A stretch of 64,000 nucleotides of DNA from Parapedobacter defluvii (GTDB lineage: Bacteria > Bacteroidota > Bacteroidia > Sphingobacteriales > Sphingobacteriaceae): the NCBI RefSeq assembly GCF_014642075.1, contig NZ_BMIK01000022.1, positions 30,079-94,078 on the forward strand, given 5' to 3'. The first letter of the stretch is position 1, and every line of letters starts with the position of its first letter. The notes below the pieces were generated by a model that worked only from the letters and a program-made list of their open reading frames with translations, did no database searches and had not been told where the DNA came from. This document shows, in pieces, positions 44,966 to 55,608 of the stretch. The translations under genes and the position numbers were made by a program.

Positions 44966-47329
44966 ATGAAGGAATGGCCTGATGAAGATTTTGAACCTGA
45001 TGGACAGGAAGACAACCAGAAACTCATCGAGTTTCTGGGAAAACTGTGGGTCAATTGGTATTGGTTTGCGTTATTCGGATTTCTTGGGTTGATGGTGGCT
45101 TATGTGAACTTGCGCTACAGCACACCGGTTTATAAAATAAACGCCAAATTGTTGGTAACCGAGGAACAAAAAGGCGCTTCTGCGACCGGAACGGGCGTAT
45201 TCCTCGGCGACTTAAACAGTCTTTTCGGTGGTGTCAACTCAGTAGACAACGAAGCCGAAATTCTTAAGACCCGTTACTTGATGGAACAAGTGGTACGTAA
45301 ACAAAATGCACAGGTTAATTACTTTGTCCCCGGCGATGTCCGCGATGTAGAAGTATATCCCGCTCCGTTCGATGTTACATTGCTGCGACCTGATTCTTTG
45401 ACCGGCGGAATATTTCGTCTGCAGTTAAAAGACAATGAGCATATCAGCGTTAGCCAAGACCATTTTGAGCAGGAAACTACCTTTGGCACGACCATTGACC
45501 TTCCTGGTGTAGGTTCGGTCCTCATTAGCCGAAACACGTCGGTACCTATTAGCAAAACGACCTACAGGTTTGAAGTGGCATCTTTTGATACAAGGGTGAA
45601 CGAATATATGGGAAGGCTGTCAGTTGGTGTAACAAACAAGCAAGTATCCATTATCGACCTAGCATTTGACTATCCCATCAAAGCTAAGGGCGAAAGTATT
45701 CTTAGGACTATTCTCGAAACATATACGGAAAACAACTTACAGGATAAAAACACGATTGCCGATAGCACCATTGCTTTTATCGATAATCGGTTACTGTTTG
45801 TGGGTCAGGAATTGGGCGCTGTTGAGGGTGATATCCAGGCATTTCGGCAGTCCAAACAACTTGCGGATATTTCTGCCCAATCTCAACTGTTGCTGGAAAA
45901 TTCAGCTGAATATGTCAAGCAACTGACCGAAGTAGAAACACAGCTCACCATTTTAGACAATTTACGCGGATACCTGATAGATCCTAAAAACCAGCGAGTG
46001 GTACCCAGTGCATTGTTACCCAACGACATGGTATTTAATGGCTTGGTAGAGCGCTATAATACCTTGCTCTTGGAGCGCGATAGACGTCTGTTGAGTGCAA
46101 CACCAGACAATCCAACGGTTCGAAATCTCGATCAGCAACTGGCCAATCTACGGACCGATATGCTTGCCAACTTGGAAAACACAAGAAACCGATTTGAAAC
46201 GACCCGAAACGAGCTTCGCCGTAAAACCGGCCAATTAGAGTCGGAAGTCAGGCGTGTCCCTGCTACGGAAAGACAATACCTCGATCTCGCCCGACAGCAG
46301 CAGATCAAGCAGGAATTGTATATTTATCTGTTGCAAAAGCGGGAAGAAACCGCTATTAGCAAAACGGCCAACATCTCCAATAGCCGGATAATTGATCCTC
46401 CTAAAGCGAAGACGTTGCCATTCTCCCCAAGACGCACCCGCACGTTAGCAATGGGCTTGTTAATAGGCCTCATCATTCCCGCGACAAGTATCTATCTCCG
46501 CGATCTGCTCAATACCCGTATTCGCAATCGGGAGGACATACAAAAGCAAACCCCCTTGCCAATCGTTGGAGAAATCAGCCACAGCACTTCCAAACAAACG
46601 CTGGTGGTAACGAGAGACTCCCGTGCTCCAATTGCCGAGCAATTCCGGTCGCTTCGTACCAATCTGGCTTTTTATTTAAGTAATATTGATAAGCCGACCA
46701 TTCTCCTTACTTCAAGCATGAGCGGAGAAGGCAAATCATTTGTTGCCCTGAATATGGCGATGATCTTTGCCATTTCCGGCAAAAAGGTTGTAGTGTTGGA
46801 AATGGACCTGCGTAAGCCAAATTTATCCATTAAACTGAATATATCAAACAGTTTCGGATTTACCAATTACATTATCTCCCCTTCTCAGACTCCCGAAAGC
46901 ATCATTCGGCCATCGGGTGTACACGAAGGACTTTATCTGATCAGCTCAGGTCCCATCCCGCCCAATCCTGCAGAGATGATCTTACACGAACGGACCGGTG
47001 AATTGATGACCTATTTGAAACGGGAATTTGATGTGGTGATCATCGATGCTCCGCCCATTGGATTGGTTACCGACGCACAATTGCTAAGCCACCATGCGGA
47101 CCTGACACTGTATCTCGCCAGACAAGGATACACCTATAAACGACAATTGCGAATTCCCACAGAACTCTACCATAGCGGAAAAATGAAACAAATCGCCCTG
47201 GTTGTCAATGATATTCAAAAAGCAAAGACAAATTATGGTTACGGATACGGGCACGGTTACGGCGAATATGGAAACGAAAAACAGGAAAAACGAAAATGGT
47301 GGAAGCTTTTTTCGAAAAAAAATAGCTAA
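44966..47329 (+). CDS. wzc: Wzc-like chain-length determinant and BY-type tyrosine kinase
   Basis: 787 residues. An N-terminal Wzz domain is flanked by membrane helices (~30-50 and ~500-515) with a coiled-coil periplasmic region between. The cytoplasmic kinase has Walker A TSSMSGEGKS (582-591, Lys590), Walker A' Asp614 in EMDLRKP, and Walker B Asp694 in IIDAPP. The C-terminal tail carries five tyrosines in a YGYGYGHGYGEYG cluster, the autophosphorylation sites. Cycles of phosphorylation and dephosphorylation, with the PHP phosphatase encoded nearby, control polymerisation and export through Wza. Confidence 0.94.
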   Translation: MKEWPDEDFEPDGQEDNQKLIEFLGKLWVNWYWFALFGFLGLMVAYVNLRYSTPVYKINAKLLVTEEQKGASATGTGVFLGDLNSLFGGVNSVDNEAEILKTRYLMEQVVRKQNAQVNYFVPGDVRDVEVYPAPFDVTLLRPDSLTGGIFRLQLKDNEHISVSQDHFEQETTFGTTIDLPGVGSVLISRNTSVPISKTTYRFEVASFDTRVNEYMGRLSVGVTNKQVSIIDLAFDYPIKAKGESILRTILETYTENNLQDKNTIADSTIAFIDNRLLFVGQELGAVEGDIQAFRQSKQLADISAQSQLLLENSAEYVKQLTEVETQLTILDNLRGYLIDPKNQRVVPSALLPNDMVFNGLVERYNTLLLERDRRLLSATPDNPTVRNLDQQLANLRTDMLANLENTRNRFETTRNELRRKTGQLESEVRRVPATERQYLDLARQQQIKQELYIYLLQKREETAISKTANISNSRIIDPPKAKTLPFSPRRTRTLAMGLLIGLIIPATSIYLRDLLNTRIRNREDIQKQTPLPIVGEISHSTSKQTLVVTRDSRAPIAEQFRSLRTNLAFYLSNIDKPTILLTSSMSGEGKSFVALNMAMIFAISGKKVVVLEMDLRKPNLSIKLNISNSFGFTNYIISPSQTPESIIRPSGVHEGLYLISSGPIPPNPAEMILHERTGELMTYLKREFDVVIIDAPPIGLVTDAQLLSHHADLTLYLARQGYTYKRQLRIPTELYHSGKMKQIALVVNDIQKAKTNYGYGYGHGYGEYGNEKQEKRKWWKLFSKKNS

Positions 47330-47339
47330 CGGATAAGAA

Positions 47340-48278
47340 ATGGAAAAAGATGCATCCATCTATATTGCCGGCCATCGAGGCATGGTGGGCAGCGCGATCA
47401 AGCGCCATCTGGAAAACATAGGATACACGAATTTGCTGTTACGCACCTCAACCGAACTTGACCTGCGTAATCAACAAGCCGTAACTGATTTTTTTACATC
47501 GGAACAACCCGAATATGTATTTTTGGCGGCCGCTAAAGTAGGTGGTATTATTTCCAACAATACCTACCGGGCAGACTTTATTTACGATAACCTCATCATG
47601 GAAACCCATGTTATCCATGCTGCACACATATTCGGCGTTAAAAAATTACTCTTTCTAGGTAGTAGCTGTATCTATCCCAAGATGGCCCCTCAGCCGCTGA
47701 AAGAAACCTATTTACTTACCGGGCCGCTGGAACCTACGAACGAACCCTATGCCATTGCTAAGATCGCGGGGATCAAGTTATGCGAAGCTTATCGGGATCA
47801 ATACGGAAAGGATTTTATCAGTGTCATGCCCACCAATCTCTACGGTATCGGAGACAACTACCATCCTGAAAACTCGCATGTATTGCCTGCATTGATACGC
47901 CGTTTCCACGAAGCAAAGGAAACGAACCAACCCAGCGTCACCATTTGGGGAAGTGGCACCCCAAAACGCGAGTTTCTCTATGCTGACGATCTAGCGGCAG
48001 CCTGTGTTTACCTGATGAATCACTATAGCGAACGCGAACTGATTAATGTGGGTACGGGAGAAGACCTCTCGATCAAAGAACTGGCCGAACTGGTAAAAGA
48101 TGTCGTCGGTTACAACGGTAAGTTGGCATTCGATACCAGTAAACCCGATGGCACACCGCGCAAACTAATGGATGTCAGCAAGCTGCACAACTTAGGCTGG
48201 AAACACAGCACATCATTGGAAGAAGGGATATCAAAAGCATATCAAGATTTTCTTCGGCATACCTACGTGGAACGATAA
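47340..48278 (+). CDS. fcl: GDP-L-fucose synthase
   Basis: 312 residues, SDR family. It epimerises and reduces GDP-4-keto-6-deoxymannose to GDP-L-fucose with NADPH. The nucleotide-binding [12 protein letters not shown], the [17 protein letters not shown]er region, the catalytic Tyr-Lys pair in [18 protein letters not shown], and [19 protein letters not shown] are diagnostic. It directly precedes gmd, whose product makes its substrate. Confidence 0.95.
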   Translation: MEKDASIYIAGHRGMVGSAIKRHLENIGYTNLLLRTSTELDLRNQQAVTDFFTSEQPEYVFLAAAKVGGIISNNTYRADFIYDNLIMETHVIHAAHIFGVKKLLFLGSSCIYPKMAPQPLKETYLLTGPLEPTNEPYAIAKIAGIKLCEAYRDQYGKDFISVMPTNLYGIGDNYHPENSHVLPALIRRFHEAKETNQPSVTIWGSGTPKREFLYADDLAAACVYLMNHYSERELINVGTGEDLSIKELAELVKDVVGYNGKLAFDTSKPDGTPRKLMDVSKLHNLGWKHSTSLEEGISKAYQDFLRHTYVER

Positions 48279-48296
48279 ATAAAGTAAAAAAAGCTT

Positions 48297-49394
48297 ATGA
48301 AAACAGCACTCATCACCGGCGTCAATGGACAGGACGGCGCTTATCTCGCTGAGTTATTACTCAAAAAAGGCTATAGGGTACACGGCATCAAGCGTCGTTC
48401 CTCACTCATCAATACCGACCGTATTGATCACCTATATCAGGACCCCCACGACGAAAACGTACGATTCAAGCTGCATTACGGTGATATGACCGACAGTACC
48501 AACCTGATCCGTATCATCCAGGAGACACAGCCCGATGAGATTTACAATCTGGCAGCTATGAGCCATGTGAAAGTGAGTTTTGATACGCCTGAATACACGG
48601 CAAATGCCGATGGCATCGGCACGCTGCGCTTGTTGGAGGCCATCCGTATATTGGGTTTGGAAAAAAAGACACGCATTTATCAAGCTTCTACTTCTGAATT
48701 GTATGGCTTGGTACAGGCAGTACCTCAAAGTGAAACCACTCCCTTTTATCCACGGAGTCCTTATGCGGTTGCTAAGCTGTATGCTTATTGGATTACAGTC
48801 AATTATCGGGAAGCATACAATCTGTATGCCTGCAACGGGATTCTCTTTAACCATGAAAGCCCGCTACGGGGCGAAACGTTTGTCACCCGCAAAATTACCC
48901 GGGCCGTGGCGGCCATCGCCCTCGGTCTGCAGCAAAAAATGTTTCTGGGAAATTTGGACGCCCGCCGGGATTGGGGCCATGCGAAGGACTATGTACGAGC
49001 CATGTGGCTTATCCTCCAACAGGAAAAGGCAGAAGATTATGTCATCGCCACGGGCATCACTACGCCAGTCCGCGATTTCGTGAAGATGGCGTTTGCGGAG
49101 GTTGGCGCTGAAGTAGAATTCACGGGTGAGGGAGTTCACGAAAAAGGTATAATCAAATCGGTGAGCGGCTCGGACTTCTCGTTGAAAGTCGGCCAAGAAG
49201 TCGTCAGTGTAGATCCCGCCTATTTCCGCCCAACAGAAGTGGACCTGCTAATCGGCGATCCCACGAAATCCAAGACTAAATTAGGTTGGGAGCCCCAATA
49301 CGATTTGCCGGCACTTTGCAAAGAAATGGTCGCTTCCGATCTGGATATTTTCAGAAAAGATGATAAGACCCAATGGGAACATTTGGTGGGGTAA
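48297..49394 (+). CDS. gmd: GDP-mannose 4,6-dehydratase
   Basis: 365 residues, extended SDR. It converts GDP-mannose to GDP-4-keto-6-deoxy-D-mannose. [15 protein letters not shown] is the Rossmann start; [30 protein letters not shown] and the Tyr-Lys of [12 protein letters not shown] follow, then [20 protein letters not shown], which is Gmd-specific. With fcl it supplies GDP-L-fucose. GDP-mannose itself must come from genes outside the window. Confidence 0.96.
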   Translation: MKTALITGVNGQDGAYLAELLLKKGYRVHGIKRRSSLINTDRIDHLYQDPHDENVRFKLHYGDMTDSTNLIRIIQETQPDEIYNLAAMSHVKVSFDTPEYTANADGIGTLRLLEAIRILGLEKKTRIYQASTSELYGLVQAVPQSETTPFYPRSPYAVAKLYAYWITVNYREAYNLYACNGILFNHESPLRGETFVTRKITRAVAAIALGLQQKMFLGNLDARRDWGHAKDYVRAMWLILQQEKAEDYVIATGITTPVRDFVKMAFAEVGAEVEFTGEGVHEKGIIKSVSGSDFSLKVGQEVVSVDPAYFRPTEVDLLIGDPTKSKTKLGWEPQYDLPALCKEMVASDLDIFRKDDKTQWEHLVG

Positions 49395-49407
49395 AATAAA
49401 AATATAA

Positions 49408-50412
49408 ATGAAAATTTTAGTTGAAAATTCAACGTGGAACAACATCGGAGACGGCTTTTACCAAAGCACGCTCTTCGCGCTATTCAAGCAACTGTATCCA
49501 AACGATGAAGTGTATATGGGAGAAGGCCCGTTCAAACGCGCGTTTAGGCCCCGATCCAAAAAGCATTTGGCAAAGGCCTACCGCCTAATGGACGATCAGC
49601 ATGCCGACTTGCACATTTTCTCAGGCCCCATTGTCAAAAAACTCATCGAGAACTACGGCGAAAAGATTAAGCAGATAGTCGCAAGGGGCGATCGTTACGT
49701 ACTTATCAGCGTCTCCTCGGCACATATCTCCGATCAGGCAACCTTAGCAACCGGTGCCTTTCTCGAACAATATCCACCGCTGCTTATGGCTACACGGGAC
49801 GAAGAGACATTTAACAGATTCAAACCTTTCAATATCAACTTGTACAATGGCATATGTACCGCATTCCTCGTCAATCGGATGTTGCCTGTGCTGGAATTTA
49901 CTCCCCAACAGCCCTTTTTCATCAGCAGTTTTTACAACGAACTGGAGCCGGTTTATCAGGTAGAAGGTGACGTGACTATTGAAAACATCAAATTACAGCG
50001 AAAAACCTCCCTTTTTGGACTAAAACACCGTTATTCGCGACACCTGAATGCCTGGCGACCACAACAGGCGTGCCTCGGCGACCACAGGATCATAAGGGTA
50101 CATCAGGACTTGTCGACACATTTCTACCATGTCAAGTTTTCTCACCCCAATTCATTCATGAGTTTCAATCCCCTATCCTATCTTTCGATCTACAAATCTG
50201 CCGACTTTACAATCTCAGATCGCGTACATTCCTGCGCTGTAAGTGTAGCATTCGGCAAGCCCGCCAGGCTGCTCACGGATAGCCCACGCGCCGGGATTTT
50301 CGATCGTTTAGGATATCAGCGGGATCATAAGGGCATTATCCGGCCGATTGATCCGGTTATCATAGACAAAGAAATCGAAAGGCTATCCGACGCTATCAAG
50401 CAAGTTATCTAA
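49408..50412 (+). CDS. Polysaccharide pyruvyltransferase family protein
   Basis: 334 residues. The N terminus (MKILVENSTWNNIGDGFYQS) and the C-terminal SDRVHSCAVSVAFGKPARLL, with the conserved Arg-His pair, match the pyruvyl transferase family (PF04230; WcaK/CsaB-like), which adds pyruvate ketals to polysaccharide sugars using phosphoenolpyruvate. The middle is divergent. Position immediately after gmd and before the flippase supports a role on a lipid-linked repeat unit. Some family members have other functions, so the reaction is likely rather than certain. Confidence 0.75.
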   Translation: MKILVENSTWNNIGDGFYQSTLFALFKQLYPNDEVYMGEGPFKRAFRPRSKKHLAKAYRLMDDQHADLHIFSGPIVKKLIENYGEKIKQIVARGDRYVLISVSSAHISDQATLATGAFLEQYPPLLMATRDEETFNRFKPFNINLYNGICTAFLVNRMLPVLEFTPQQPFFISSFYNELEPVYQVEGDVTIENIKLQRKTSLFGLKHRYSRHLNAWRPQQACLGDHRIIRVHQDLSTHFYHVKFSHPNSFMSFNPLSYLSIYKSADFTISDRVHSCAVSVAFGKPARLLTDSPRAGIFDRLGYQRDHKGIIRPIDPVIIDKEIERLSDAIKQVI

Positions 50413-50419
50413 CGGAACC

Positions 50420-51787
50420 ATGTCCTTGAAAAAAAATTTACTGAAAAACGGACTGGCAACAGTATTCCAGAAGCTCATCCGCGTCTTTGAGCAACTGGCC
50501 TTGGTGCCTTTCTTTATTTCTGCTTGGGGGGCTGCATATTACGGTGAATGGCTTACGCTAACGATATTTCCGACCATTATCGGCCTCTCCGACCTAGGGA
50601 TCGGTTCCGCAGCAGCCAATACATTTGTACTTCGATATGGTGCCAAGGATTATCAGGGTGCCGCAAATGTGTACCGGAGTGGACGCCGATTGATTTCAGC
50701 CAGCATTTTAGCCAGTGTCCTATTAGGGGGCATTGTGATAGGATTGCTGGATCATTATGGTGTTTTTGCAAGGACCTTAATCGCACGCAGCGATGCCATA
50801 TTAGCCGTGTCTTTCCTGATGCTGGCCAAATTACTCGATTTTTTCCAGCAGTTGTATGAGGCTCATTTTCGCGCCGCACGGCACGCCGCACGAAGTATCA
50901 ACCTACTTAGTGTTTACGCATTAATAAAAATCGTAGGCAGCATCTTGGCGCTCACCCTCGGTGGTGGCATTATTTCAGTAGCAGTCGTTACGTTCGGAAC
51001 CGCCATCGTATTCAATGCGTACTTCGGTTGGCGGGCGACGGAACAGTTGAAAACGGATGAAAATTACATTTCCAAAGGTTACATCATCAAATCGGATATG
51101 AGGATGGTAGCCAAGAAGGGGTTCGGATACCTCCTTTCCCCCATCTGGCAATCCATTTACTTTCAAGGAACTACGTTTGTAGTACGTATCACACTGGGCC
51201 CTGAAGCCGTGGCACTCTTCAACACGGTAAGGACGGTGTGCCGATCCATTAATCAGCTGTTCAACATGGTTAATAGTACCGTTTTTCCTGAGTTGCAGTA
51301 TGAATTATCTACCGGCAGGCTACATATCGCGCGATTGCTCTTCAGGCGTTCGCTTACACTCGTATTGGGCACAGCCATCGTTGGCATGTTGCTATTAGGG
51401 TTATTCGGCGCTCAATGGTATGCATGGTGGACGAAACATTCGCTCGACCCACCGCCCCTGATGTGGCATATTTTCATCATCGGTATCGGTTTCAATGCGC
51501 TATGGTGGACGGCCAGCATGATATTTCGGGCCGTAAACAAGCCTTATGTATTGGTATTGGCAGGACTGGCAGGATCCGTGATCTCGGTAGGACTTTCTTA
51601 TTTCCTCTGCCTTTCACATGGCCTCGTAGGAGCAGCCTTGGGCAGCTTGGCGCTCGAAGTCATCATGGTAGCCGTCGTGCTGCCTGTTAGCTGCCGCTAC
51701 CTTGGGCAATACGTTTGGCAGTTACCTAAGGGAATATGGAGCGATTCGGCGGTCTTGATCAAAAAAATTAGCAAAATAAGCAAATGA
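50420..51787 (+). CDS. wzx: Polysaccharide flippase (Wzx-like, MOP superfamily)
   Basis: 455 residues with about 12-14 predicted transmembrane helices. The N-terminal VFQKLIRVFEQLALVPFFISAWGAAYYGEWLTLT and the LSDLGIGSAAANTFVLRYG segment are typical of Wzx/PST flippases (quoted regions at residues ~15-50 and ~55-75). It would move the undecaprenyl-linked repeat unit across the inner membrane. Its stop overlaps the next glycosyltransferase start (ATGA). Confidence 0.85.
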   Translation: MSLKKNLLKNGLATVFQKLIRVFEQLALVPFFISAWGAAYYGEWLTLTIFPTIIGLSDLGIGSAAANTFVLRYGAKDYQGAANVYRSGRRLISASILASVLLGGIVIGLLDHYGVFARTLIARSDAILAVSFLMLAKLLDFFQQLYEAHFRAARHAARSINLLSVYALIKIVGSILALTLGGGIISVAVVTFGTAIVFNAYFGWRATEQLKTDENYISKGYIIKSDMRMVAKKGFGYLLSPIWQSIYFQGTTFVVRITLGPEAVALFNTVRTVCRSINQLFNMVNSTVFPELQYELSTGRLHIARLLFRRSLTLVLGTAIVGMLLLGLFGAQWYAWWTKHSLDPPPLMWHIFIIGIGFNALWWTASMIFRAVNKPYVLVLAGLAGSVISVGLSYFLCLSHGLVGAALGSLALEVIMVAVVLPVSCRYLGQYVWQLPKGIWSDSAVLIKKISKISK

Positions 51788-52944
51788 ACGTCACCCAAAT
51801 ATGTATTGGCAGGTTCCATCATTTTCATCTGGCGCGCCAGTTGGAAAAGCATGGCTTGCTGAACCGCATCTATACGGGATATCCGCATTTCAAGCTGCGC
51901 GACGAGGTGGGTATTCCCAGGGATAAAATCCGGTCTTTCCCTTGGCTACATACGCCTTACATGTTTCGGTCACGCATCGGACTTGGCAATTTCGCCATGC
52001 TGAACAAGTGGTGGTATTGGGCGGCACATGATTCATTAGATCGATTTGTGGCGTCCCTGCTCCATGCACCTGGTGTACTGGTTTCGCTGTCTTCCACCGG
52101 ATTGCACGCGGGCACCAAAATCCAACGGTTGGGAGGTGTATATATCTGCGACAGAGGCTCCTCGCATATTAGTTATCAGGACGAGCTGCTTCGTGAGGAA
52201 CATGCCCGGTGGGGAATTCCTTTTGCCGGTATCGATAAAAAGATTATCCACAAGGAACAATTAGAGTATCAGCAGGCTGATGCCATTACCGTCCCTTCCG
52301 AATTTGTCCGACAATCCTTTGTACGCCAAGGGATTTCGGCCAACAAACTGTACAAAGTACCTTACGGAGCCCGGTTGGAGCGATTCAGTCGCACACAACA
52401 TCCTCCCGAGAACCGGTTCAGGATATTGTGGGTCGGCGCGGTCACCATTAGGAAAGGCTTCATGTATCTACTGAAAGCGTTCCAACGCTTTTCTCACCCC
52501 AATAAAGAACTCCTTGTCATCGGCAACATATCAGCTGAGGTGAAATCACTGCTCAACGGAGAGTCACTTGAACATGTTCGGTTCATGGGACAGGTAGCAA
52601 ATGCATCCCTACCGGACATCTATAGTTCATCCCATGTCTTCGTGCTCTCGAGTATAGAAGAGGGGTTGGCAATGGTACAAGGAGAGGCCATGGCCTGTGG
52701 ATGTCCGGTGATTGCTACACAGCATACAGGTGCTGAGGACCTCATTACAAATGGGATAGAAGGATTTATTGTTCCTATCCGGTCGACTGAAGATATACTT
52801 GCCCGCATACAGCAGCTCGCCGACGAGCCTCATCTGAGAAATCAATTGGGGGAAAATGCATTGGAAAAAGTCAAGTCATTAGGTGGATGGGATCAATATG
52901 GAGGCCAGTACATTCAAGTAATAAAATCGTTGACCATCGATTAA
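51784..52944 (+). CDS. GT4-family glycosyltransferase
   Basis: 386 residues with two Rossmann domains (GT-B). The C-terminal domain has ILWVGAVTIRKGFMYLLKAF, VRFMGQVANASLPDIYSSS and VLSSIEEGLAMVQGEAMACG, the E-x7-E nucleotide-sugar-binding motif, then CPVIATQHTGAEDLI. The N-terminal acceptor domain is less conserved. Donor and acceptor are unknown. It overlaps wzx by four bases. Confidence 0.88.
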   Translation: MNVTQICIGRFHHFHLARQLEKHGLLNRIYTGYPHFKLRDEVGIPRDKIRSFPWLHTPYMFRSRIGLGNFAMLNKWWYWAAHDSLDRFVASLLHAPGVLVSLSSTGLHAGTKIQRLGGVYICDRGSSHISYQDELLREEHARWGIPFAGIDKKIIHKEQLEYQQADAITVPSEFVRQSFVRQGISANKLYKVPYGARLERFSRTQHPPENRFRILWVGAVTIRKGFMYLLKAFQRFSHPNKELLVIGNISAEVKSLLNGESLEHVRFMGQVANASLPDIYSSSHVFVLSSIEEGLAMVQGEAMACGCPVIATQHTGAEDLITNGIEGFIVPIRSTEDILARIQQLADEPHLRNQLGENALEKVKSLGGWDQYGGQYIQVIKSLTID

Positions 52945-52953
52945 CAATTCTGT

Positions 52954-54585
52954 ATGGCAACATCAAAACAACAATTCATTCCTTTCACAGACTTCTCGCA
53001 TGGGATGCCTGTAGGCGTGCATCGGAAACCCACTACTTTCCTAACGGTGTCCCGGAAATGGCTGTCTATTGTTTTGATTGCTGCCACGGTCATTCAGTTG
53101 CTCATTTTTCCAGGTTACGCCCAACTGCCAGGTTGTTTAAGTTGCCTCATAGGATGGTCACTCTGCTCCAAGTACGTGCTACTGCCAATTTCGCTAAAAA
53201 AATATACCCTGAGTAGTATGGTGTTGATTGGTTTCGCATTTACGCAATTTTGGATTCCTCCGGTTTTAACACTCATCGAAGGTAAACCACTTGTATTCAA
53301 TCTTAACTATCCCAACAGCGTATTCCTCCACAATTTTTTGGCCTTCTTGGCTATGTTGGGAAGTTTCTTGGTCTATACAGCCAATCTCTTGCACATCAGG
53401 TCTTATTTAGCACGTTTTTTCAAGACCAAGACCTATTTGTATAGTACGCCATACCCTTACCAATTATGGCTTATGGGAATATTGGGTGTCTTGGGCATGT
53501 CTGCGACCCGCATCCTTGGCTTGGGTAATGATGGAGCCGCGAACACTGGTATACTTGTCAAATTACTACAAGGATTCCAAATCTATGCTTACGCTCCTTT
53601 GTTTATGATGCTATCCCCATTGTATACTAGAAAGCAATATGATACCCCCAAATTACTTATCGCCGCCTATGTATGCTTTCTATTAGCAATCGGCGTCTTG
53701 CTCAATTCCCGCGGAGCATTCATGATGGGGCTGACCGGCTTGGGTCTTGCTTACTTACTGGGCTTACTGTTGGGCACCTTTTCACCCCGCGTGTTTACGC
53801 TCCGGAATACAATCGGTCTTGCCGTCGCTTTTTGGGTGATTACCGGACCGCTTAGCGACCTCGGTACAGCCATGGTAGTCACCAGAAGCCAACGTGGCGA
53901 GGTAGGTCCTACTGAACTGCTGGCGTTGACACTTGATACATACAACAACAAAGAATTGCTCAACCGTTATAAATCCGCAGCAATGGACACGAAAAACAAT
54001 CCATTGACGGATTGGGACGAATATTATTTCAATAATATTTTTGTTGCCCGATTTTCTAACCTCAAATTTGTAGATGCGAGTCTAGAACACTATTATCGGT
54101 TGGATAGCCCCGAAAAAAATAAATTGATGTTCAACTATAGCATTGAGCGTACATTGGCTATTCTACCCACTCCATTGTTGAACTTCCTAGGAATTACCAT
54201 TGATAAATATGGCGCCATCGGAACTTCCTATGGTGATTACTTATTAGCGCTGTCAACAGGCAACAAGGCTTATCTAGGCGGTTACCGCGTCGGTCACTTC
54301 GCGGGAGTGGGTATGGCGGCCTTCGGATGGTTTTACCTACTTATTATGTTTGTCACGCTTATACCCTGTTTTCTATTGCTCGACTTGCTTTACTATAAGG
54401 GTAAATTCAGCATCGTTTCACTGATCTTTCTACCGGAGATTTTTTGCCACGTCGGATTGTTGTCTGGGAACATCGAAAATCCTATCAACTTCATTCCATT
54501 CCTATTTCGGACATGGCCCCAATTGGTTGTCCTTTATTTGGTATTGTTTTATTTGACACGGCAGTTGCGAAGGTTTTTTATATGA
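52954..54585 (+). CDS. Multi-spanning membrane protein, probable Wzy-type polysaccharide polymerase
   Basis: 543 residues with about 12 hydrophobic helices and a large soluble loop (~residues 300-440) late in the protein, containing LGTAMVVTRSQRGEVGPTEL and SLEHYYRLDSPEKNKL. No sequence signature is recognisable, as is normal for Wzy polymerases. Position between flippase-linked glycosyltransferase and acyltransferase genes, topology, and absence of another polymerase candidate in the operon make it the best Wzy candidate. The stop overlaps the acyltransferase start by four bases. Confidence 0.6.
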   Translation: MATSKQQFIPFTDFSHGMPVGVHRKPTTFLTVSRKWLSIVLIAATVIQLLIFPGYAQLPGCLSCLIGWSLCSKYVLLPISLKKYTLSSMVLIGFAFTQFWIPPVLTLIEGKPLVFNLNYPNSVFLHNFLAFLAMLGSFLVYTANLLHIRSYLARFFKTKTYLYSTPYPYQLWLMGILGVLGMSATRILGLGNDGAANTGILVKLLQGFQIYAYAPLFMMLSPLYTRKQYDTPKLLIAAYVCFLLAIGVLLNSRGAFMMGLTGLGLAYLLGLLLGTFSPRVFTLRNTIGLAVAFWVITGPLSDLGTAMVVTRSQRGEVGPTELLALTLDTYNNKELLNRYKSAAMDTKNNPLTDWDEYYFNNIFVARFSNLKFVDASLEHYYRLDSPEKNKLMFNYSIERTLAILPTPLLNFLGITIDKYGAIGTSYGDYLLALSTGNKAYLGGYRVGHFAGVGMAAFGWFYLLIMFVTLIPCFLLLDLLYYKGKFSIVSLIFLPEIFCHVGLLSGNIENPINFIPFLFRTWPQLVVLYLVLFYLTRQLRRFFI

Positions 54586-55607
54586 ATAACGCTAGGAATA
54601 CATGGGTTTATGGGTTGGATTCCATCCGCTTTGTGTTGGCAACCATCGTGTTGATCGGCCACAGCGGATTTATTCCCGATTATGAACTCGGTCCCAACCC
54701 AAGCATTATCGCTATGGCAGTTAAGTTAACCTTAGCCAACGCCTTCGTGGGTATTGCCGCTGTGATAGGCTTCTTTGTCATATCGGGTTTCGTGATCCAC
54801 TTTCCTTATCGGAATGGCAAGCCATTACACGTGTATGAATTCTACAGCAAGCGATTACTCCGGATTGTGTTACCACTTTTGGTGATGTTTTTATTGTGCT
54901 GGATGTTTAAGCTAAAGGTCCCTTTCGTAGTCTGGAGCCTGTATTGCGAGATTATTTATTATCTTTTTTACCCACTATTGTACCGATATCTCGTCAGCAC
55001 GCCGAAAAATATTGATATCTTTATCGTGGGCAGCATTATGCTGGCACTACTGGCAATTGGTTGGTTTACTAACGATTTCAGTGTCCTCCTACATCATAAG
55101 GTTAAAGAAACCGCTAATTTCCATACACCCAACCACCTACTTAATTGGATTTTCGGCTTTCCCGCATGGTTAATGGGGGTACGCATTGCCGTACACTTCG
55201 ATAAGATCGCCAATAGTGATACAGCGTTCAAAAAGGTCGTCCTGCTCCGGGTACTTGTTTGGTTAGTGGCGATGACCTGCTCTGTTCTCAGGTTCCACTT
55301 CGCGGTATCCTATAAAATCACATTTATTCCCGCTTTCAGTTACCTCTGTTACTTATGGATCGCTACTGAAATCAGCTATTATACAGCTCATCGCCCCATC
55401 AGGTGGTTGGAAAATGGCGGCAAATGGAGCTATTCTATTTACCTTTTTCATATGATTTTTGTCGATTTGTATCTCCATTTGATTCAGCCGGAGCGTGTTT
55501 TCGCCCATATACTTAAACTCATCATAGTATTGGCGTTTTGCTACGCGATGTACCTTTTGGTGGAGCGCCCGTCTCACCAATTAATTAATCGAATAAAATT
55601 GCGATAA
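54582..55607 (+). CDS. Acyltransferase-3 family membrane O-acyltransferase
   Basis: 341 residues from the ATG at 54582, which overlaps the upstream stop as ATGA; a longer frame inside the polymerase gene is not conserved. About ten helices. The N-terminal YGLDSIRFVLATIVLIGHSG carries the catalytic Arg and His of the family (PF01757), with IGFFVISGFVIHFPYR and SKRLLRIVLPLL following, and a C-terminal YLFHMIF. It likely acetylates or otherwise acylates a sugar of the repeat unit or the finished polymer. Confidence 0.87.
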   Translation: MNNARNTWVYGLDSIRFVLATIVLIGHSGFIPDYELGPNPSIIAMAVKLTLANAFVGIAAVIGFFVISGFVIHFPYRNGKPLHVYEFYSKRLLRIVLPLLVMFLLCWMFKLKVPFVVWSLYCEIIYYLFYPLLYRYLVSTPKNIDIFIVGSIMLALLAIGWFTNDFSVLLHHKVKETANFHTPNHLLNWIFGFPAWLMGVRIAVHFDKIANSDTAFKKVVLLRVLVWLVAMTCSVLRFHFAVSYKITFIPAFSYLCYLWIATEISYYTAHRPIRWLENGGKWSYSIYLFHMIFVDLYLHLIQPERVFAHILKLIIVLAFCYAMYLLVERPSHQLINRIKLR

Positions 55608-55608
55608 C

